64,000 nt of DNA from Enterococcus_C asini_A (GTDB lineage Bacteria; Bacillota; Bacilli; Lactobacillales; Enterococcaceae): the NCBI RefSeq assembly GCF_031928785.1, contig NZ_JARQAL010000003.1; one strand, given 5' to 3'. How positions within the stretch are numbered: position 1 is the stretch's first letter; each line of letters begins with the position of its first letter. The translations under genes were made by a program, and so were the position numbers. Below are positions 62,621-64,000 of the stretch, in pieces. Below the pieces are notes generated by a model that was given only the letters and a program-made list of their open reading frames with translations, made no database searches and was not told the origin of the DNA.

Positions 62621-62933
62621 AAATTGCAGAAGTATTTGTCAATGGCTTTTGAATGGAGATTTCCACGATGCCATTTTCTCGAATGATATTTACAAGCTCT
62701 GGCGCCGGTGTATAAGGCATTTTTTTGAAGAAAAAGTTTTTAATTTGCTGAATTTCTTTGTCTAACAAATTGCGTTTTTTGTTCACGATTAAGATTTCAT
62801 CATGAGCAGGAGCGCTAGTAAAGATGACGGTGGTATTACCAGCAGTATAAACTTTTACCATTTCGGCATCGGTATTTTCTAGCTGGTTTCGAACTAATCT
62901 TGAATGGCTATTGGTTACATTAATTAATTTCAT
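62619..62933 (-). CDS. DUF1827 family protein
   Basis: 104 aa. MKLINVTNSHSRLVRNQLEN at the start and VYTAGNTTVIFTSAPAHDE are characteristic of DUF1827, a Lactobacillales family of unknown role usually next to clpE. The family N-terminus and GGGGTGA select ATG 62933 over the longer frame to 63005. Confidence 0.88.
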   Translation of the reverse strand: MKLINVTNSHSRLVRNQLENTDAEMVKVYTAGNTTVIFTSAPAHDEILIVNKKRNLLDKEIQQIKNFFFKKMPYTPAPELVNIIRENGIVEISIQKPLTNTSAI

Positions 62934-63049
62934 ATCATTCACCCCAAATGTTTCGTTCTTATTATCATTATAGAGTTTTCTCAGGATTTTGGAAAGGAAT
63001 TTCACCTGAAAATAACAATTCTCTCTTTAAGAAAAAGCGAGGAAAATAT

Positions 63050-63087
63050 AAAAAGACCACTTTCTCTGAAACATTGAGAAAGTGGTC
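63050..63087 (-). terminator. clpE terminator
   Basis: GACCACTTTCTC pairs with GAGAAAGTGGTC around nine bases; on the minus strand a T run follows. Confidence 0.92.
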
Positions 63088-63098
63088 AAAATCAATGG

Positions 63099-64000
63099 TT
63101 ATTCTTCTGTTTCTGGAGCAATATCTTCTGTCTCAACTTTGGCTTCTTTTTGACGAATATGAATTTTATCATCTCGTAAGACGGCTTCTAGTTCTTTGAC
63201 ATCGGGATGATCCAAGTAGAATTCAGCAATGCCGTCTTCAATTTGATCTTGAATGGTCCGACGCAATGGGCGAGCACCCATGGAAGGATCATAGCCTAAG
63301 TCTACTAATTTTTCTTCTACGGCTTTGGTGACATGAATGTGTAAGTGTTGTGGTTGCAACATCTTATTTACATCAGCGAGCATCAATTCTACAATTGTCA
63401 AAAGATTTTCTTTTGATAGAGTCTTGAATTCGATAATACCGTCAAAACGGTTTAAGAATTCAGGAGTGAAGAAGTTATTTAATTGCCCTAAAACCGAGCG
63501 GGTGATACCTTCACGGGTAGCAGCAAAACCGACGTTTGCTTCCACATTGCCGGTACCGGCATTAGAAGTCATGATAATCAGAGTATCTTTAAAGCTGACC
63601 GTGCGACCTTGGGCATCGGTTAAGCGACCATCATCAAGGATTTGCAAGAACATGTGCAAAACATCGGGATGGGCTTTTTCCACTTCATCCAACAGAATTA
63701 AGCTGTAAGGATTGCGACGGACTTTTTCGGTTAATTGGCCGGCTTCTTCATAGCCTACATAGCCTGGAGGAGAACCGATTAATTTTGCCACACTGTGTTT
63801 TTCCATGTATTCCGACATATCAAAACGAATCATAGCTTCTTCAGAGCCAAAGAGTTCATAAGCTAGCTGTTTAGCAAGTTCGGTTTTTCCCACACCAGTA
63901 GGTCCTACAAAAAGGAAAGAACCAATAGGACGGTTTTGTTTGCCTAGACCAACGCGATTACGACGAATGGCTTTAGCCACTTTGTCCACGGCTTCATCTT
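63099..64000 (-). CDS. clpE: ATP-dependent Clp protease ATP-binding subunit ClpE, C-terminal part (partial)
   Basis: About 300 residues to the window edge; the gene continues beyond it. It holds the second AAA+ domain: Walker A GPTGVGKTEL, FDMSEYMEKHSV, the substrate pore loop GYVGYEEAGQ, Walker B LILLDEVEKAH, arginine-finger region FLNRFDGIIEF, and a C-terminal D2-small domain with ARPLRRTIQ. ClpE unfolds substrates for ClpP under heat and stress. DUF1827 downstream supports clpE over clpC; the N-terminal zinc finger that would decide lies outside. Confidence 0.88.
   Translation of the reverse strand, partial: DEAVDKVAKAIRRNRVGLGKQNRPIGSFLFVGPTGVGKTELAKQLAYELFGSEEAMIRFDMSEYMEKHSVAKLIGSPPGYVGYEEAGQLTEKVRRNPYSLILLDEVEKAHPDVLHMFLQILDDGRLTDAQGRTVSFKDTLIIMTSNAGTGNVEANVGFAATREGITRSVLGQLNNFFTPEFLNRFDGIIEFKTLSKENLLTIVELMLADVNKMLQPQHLHIHVTKAVEEKLVDLGYDPSMGARPLRRTIQDQIEDGIAEFYLDHPDVKELEAVLRDDKIHIRQKEAKVETEDIAPETEE

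Noticed and set aside
1..64000. tRNA or rRNA genes
   Set aside because: I looked for conserved tRNA arms (GGTTCGAAT-type) and rRNA cores in the intergenic stretches and saw none; the T-box leader is the only structured RNA related to tRNA.

Overview
The window is ordinary low-GC Firmicutes chromosome and looks like Enterococcaceae (Enterococcus or a close relative). The basis is the gene families and their order: tsaB-rimI-tsaD, rpsB-tsf-pyrH-frr, uppS-cdsA-rseP-proS-polC, a PolC-type replicase, the lactic-acid-bacterial DUF1827 next to clpE, an enterocin-A-type immunity protein, and frequent AGGAGG ribosome-binding sites with some TTG/GTG starts. I cannot name the species. I see no rRNA, tRNA, CRISPR array, complete insertion sequence or prophage.

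Layout. 1-1.5 kb: tail of cca, a hotdog thioesterase, an unknown protein and rpmG. 1.7-5.6 kb: a Fur-type siderophore uptake locus, with the binding lipoprotein facing away from the ATPase and two permeases; each side has its own promoter and Fur box. 5.6-8.6 kb: housekeeping genes (formyl-THF cyclo-ligase, rhomboid, YqgQ, glucokinase, a cysteine-less rhodanese). 8.8-13.8 kb: a small DUF3042 gene, then galK-galE-galT-galR behind a promoter that carries an operator-like dyad. 13.9-16.6 kb: t6A genes tsaB/tsaD with two GNAT acetyltransferases. 16.7-21.9 kb: an arginine block with arginine deiminase, ornithine carbamoyltransferase, argS under a T-box, and argR. 22-30 kb: rpsB (structured leader), tsf, pyrH, frr, an HD phosphohydrolase, uppS, cdsA and rseP. 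31-41.5 kb: proS, polC, rlmD, recX, mutY and an Ntdp-type phosphatase. 41.6-47.9 kb: a cell-wall amidase, a GNAT protein, an AI-2E family permease, a CNNM/CorC protein and prfC.

From 48 kb on the content is accessory: an orphan class IIa bacteriocin immunity gene, a DUF1801 gene, a DUF3290-DUF421 membrane pair, a LysR-controlled prenyl-FMN decarboxylase operon (UbiD/UbiX/LpdD type) with a divergent DUF554 gene, a secreted GH78 alpha-L-rhamnosidase broken by a one-base frameshift and ending in five 135-bp repeats, a 2TM potassium channel, a lipoprotein, a ClbS/DfsB-family protein, an Mga-type regulator, DUF1827 and the 3' part of clpE.

The regulatory reading is the most informative part. The two Fur boxes, the gal dyad, the argS T-box with a CGC specifier, the rpsB leader and two near-identical 17-bp LysR operators can all be read directly from the sequence. 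I found nothing that is clearly a wholly new system. The best candidates for a second look are the LysR/UbiD/DUF554 locus, which also has a hairpin over the ubiD ribosome-binding site, the frameshifted repeat-bearing rhamnosidase, and the unexplained dyad-rich gap at 26.8-27.2 kb.
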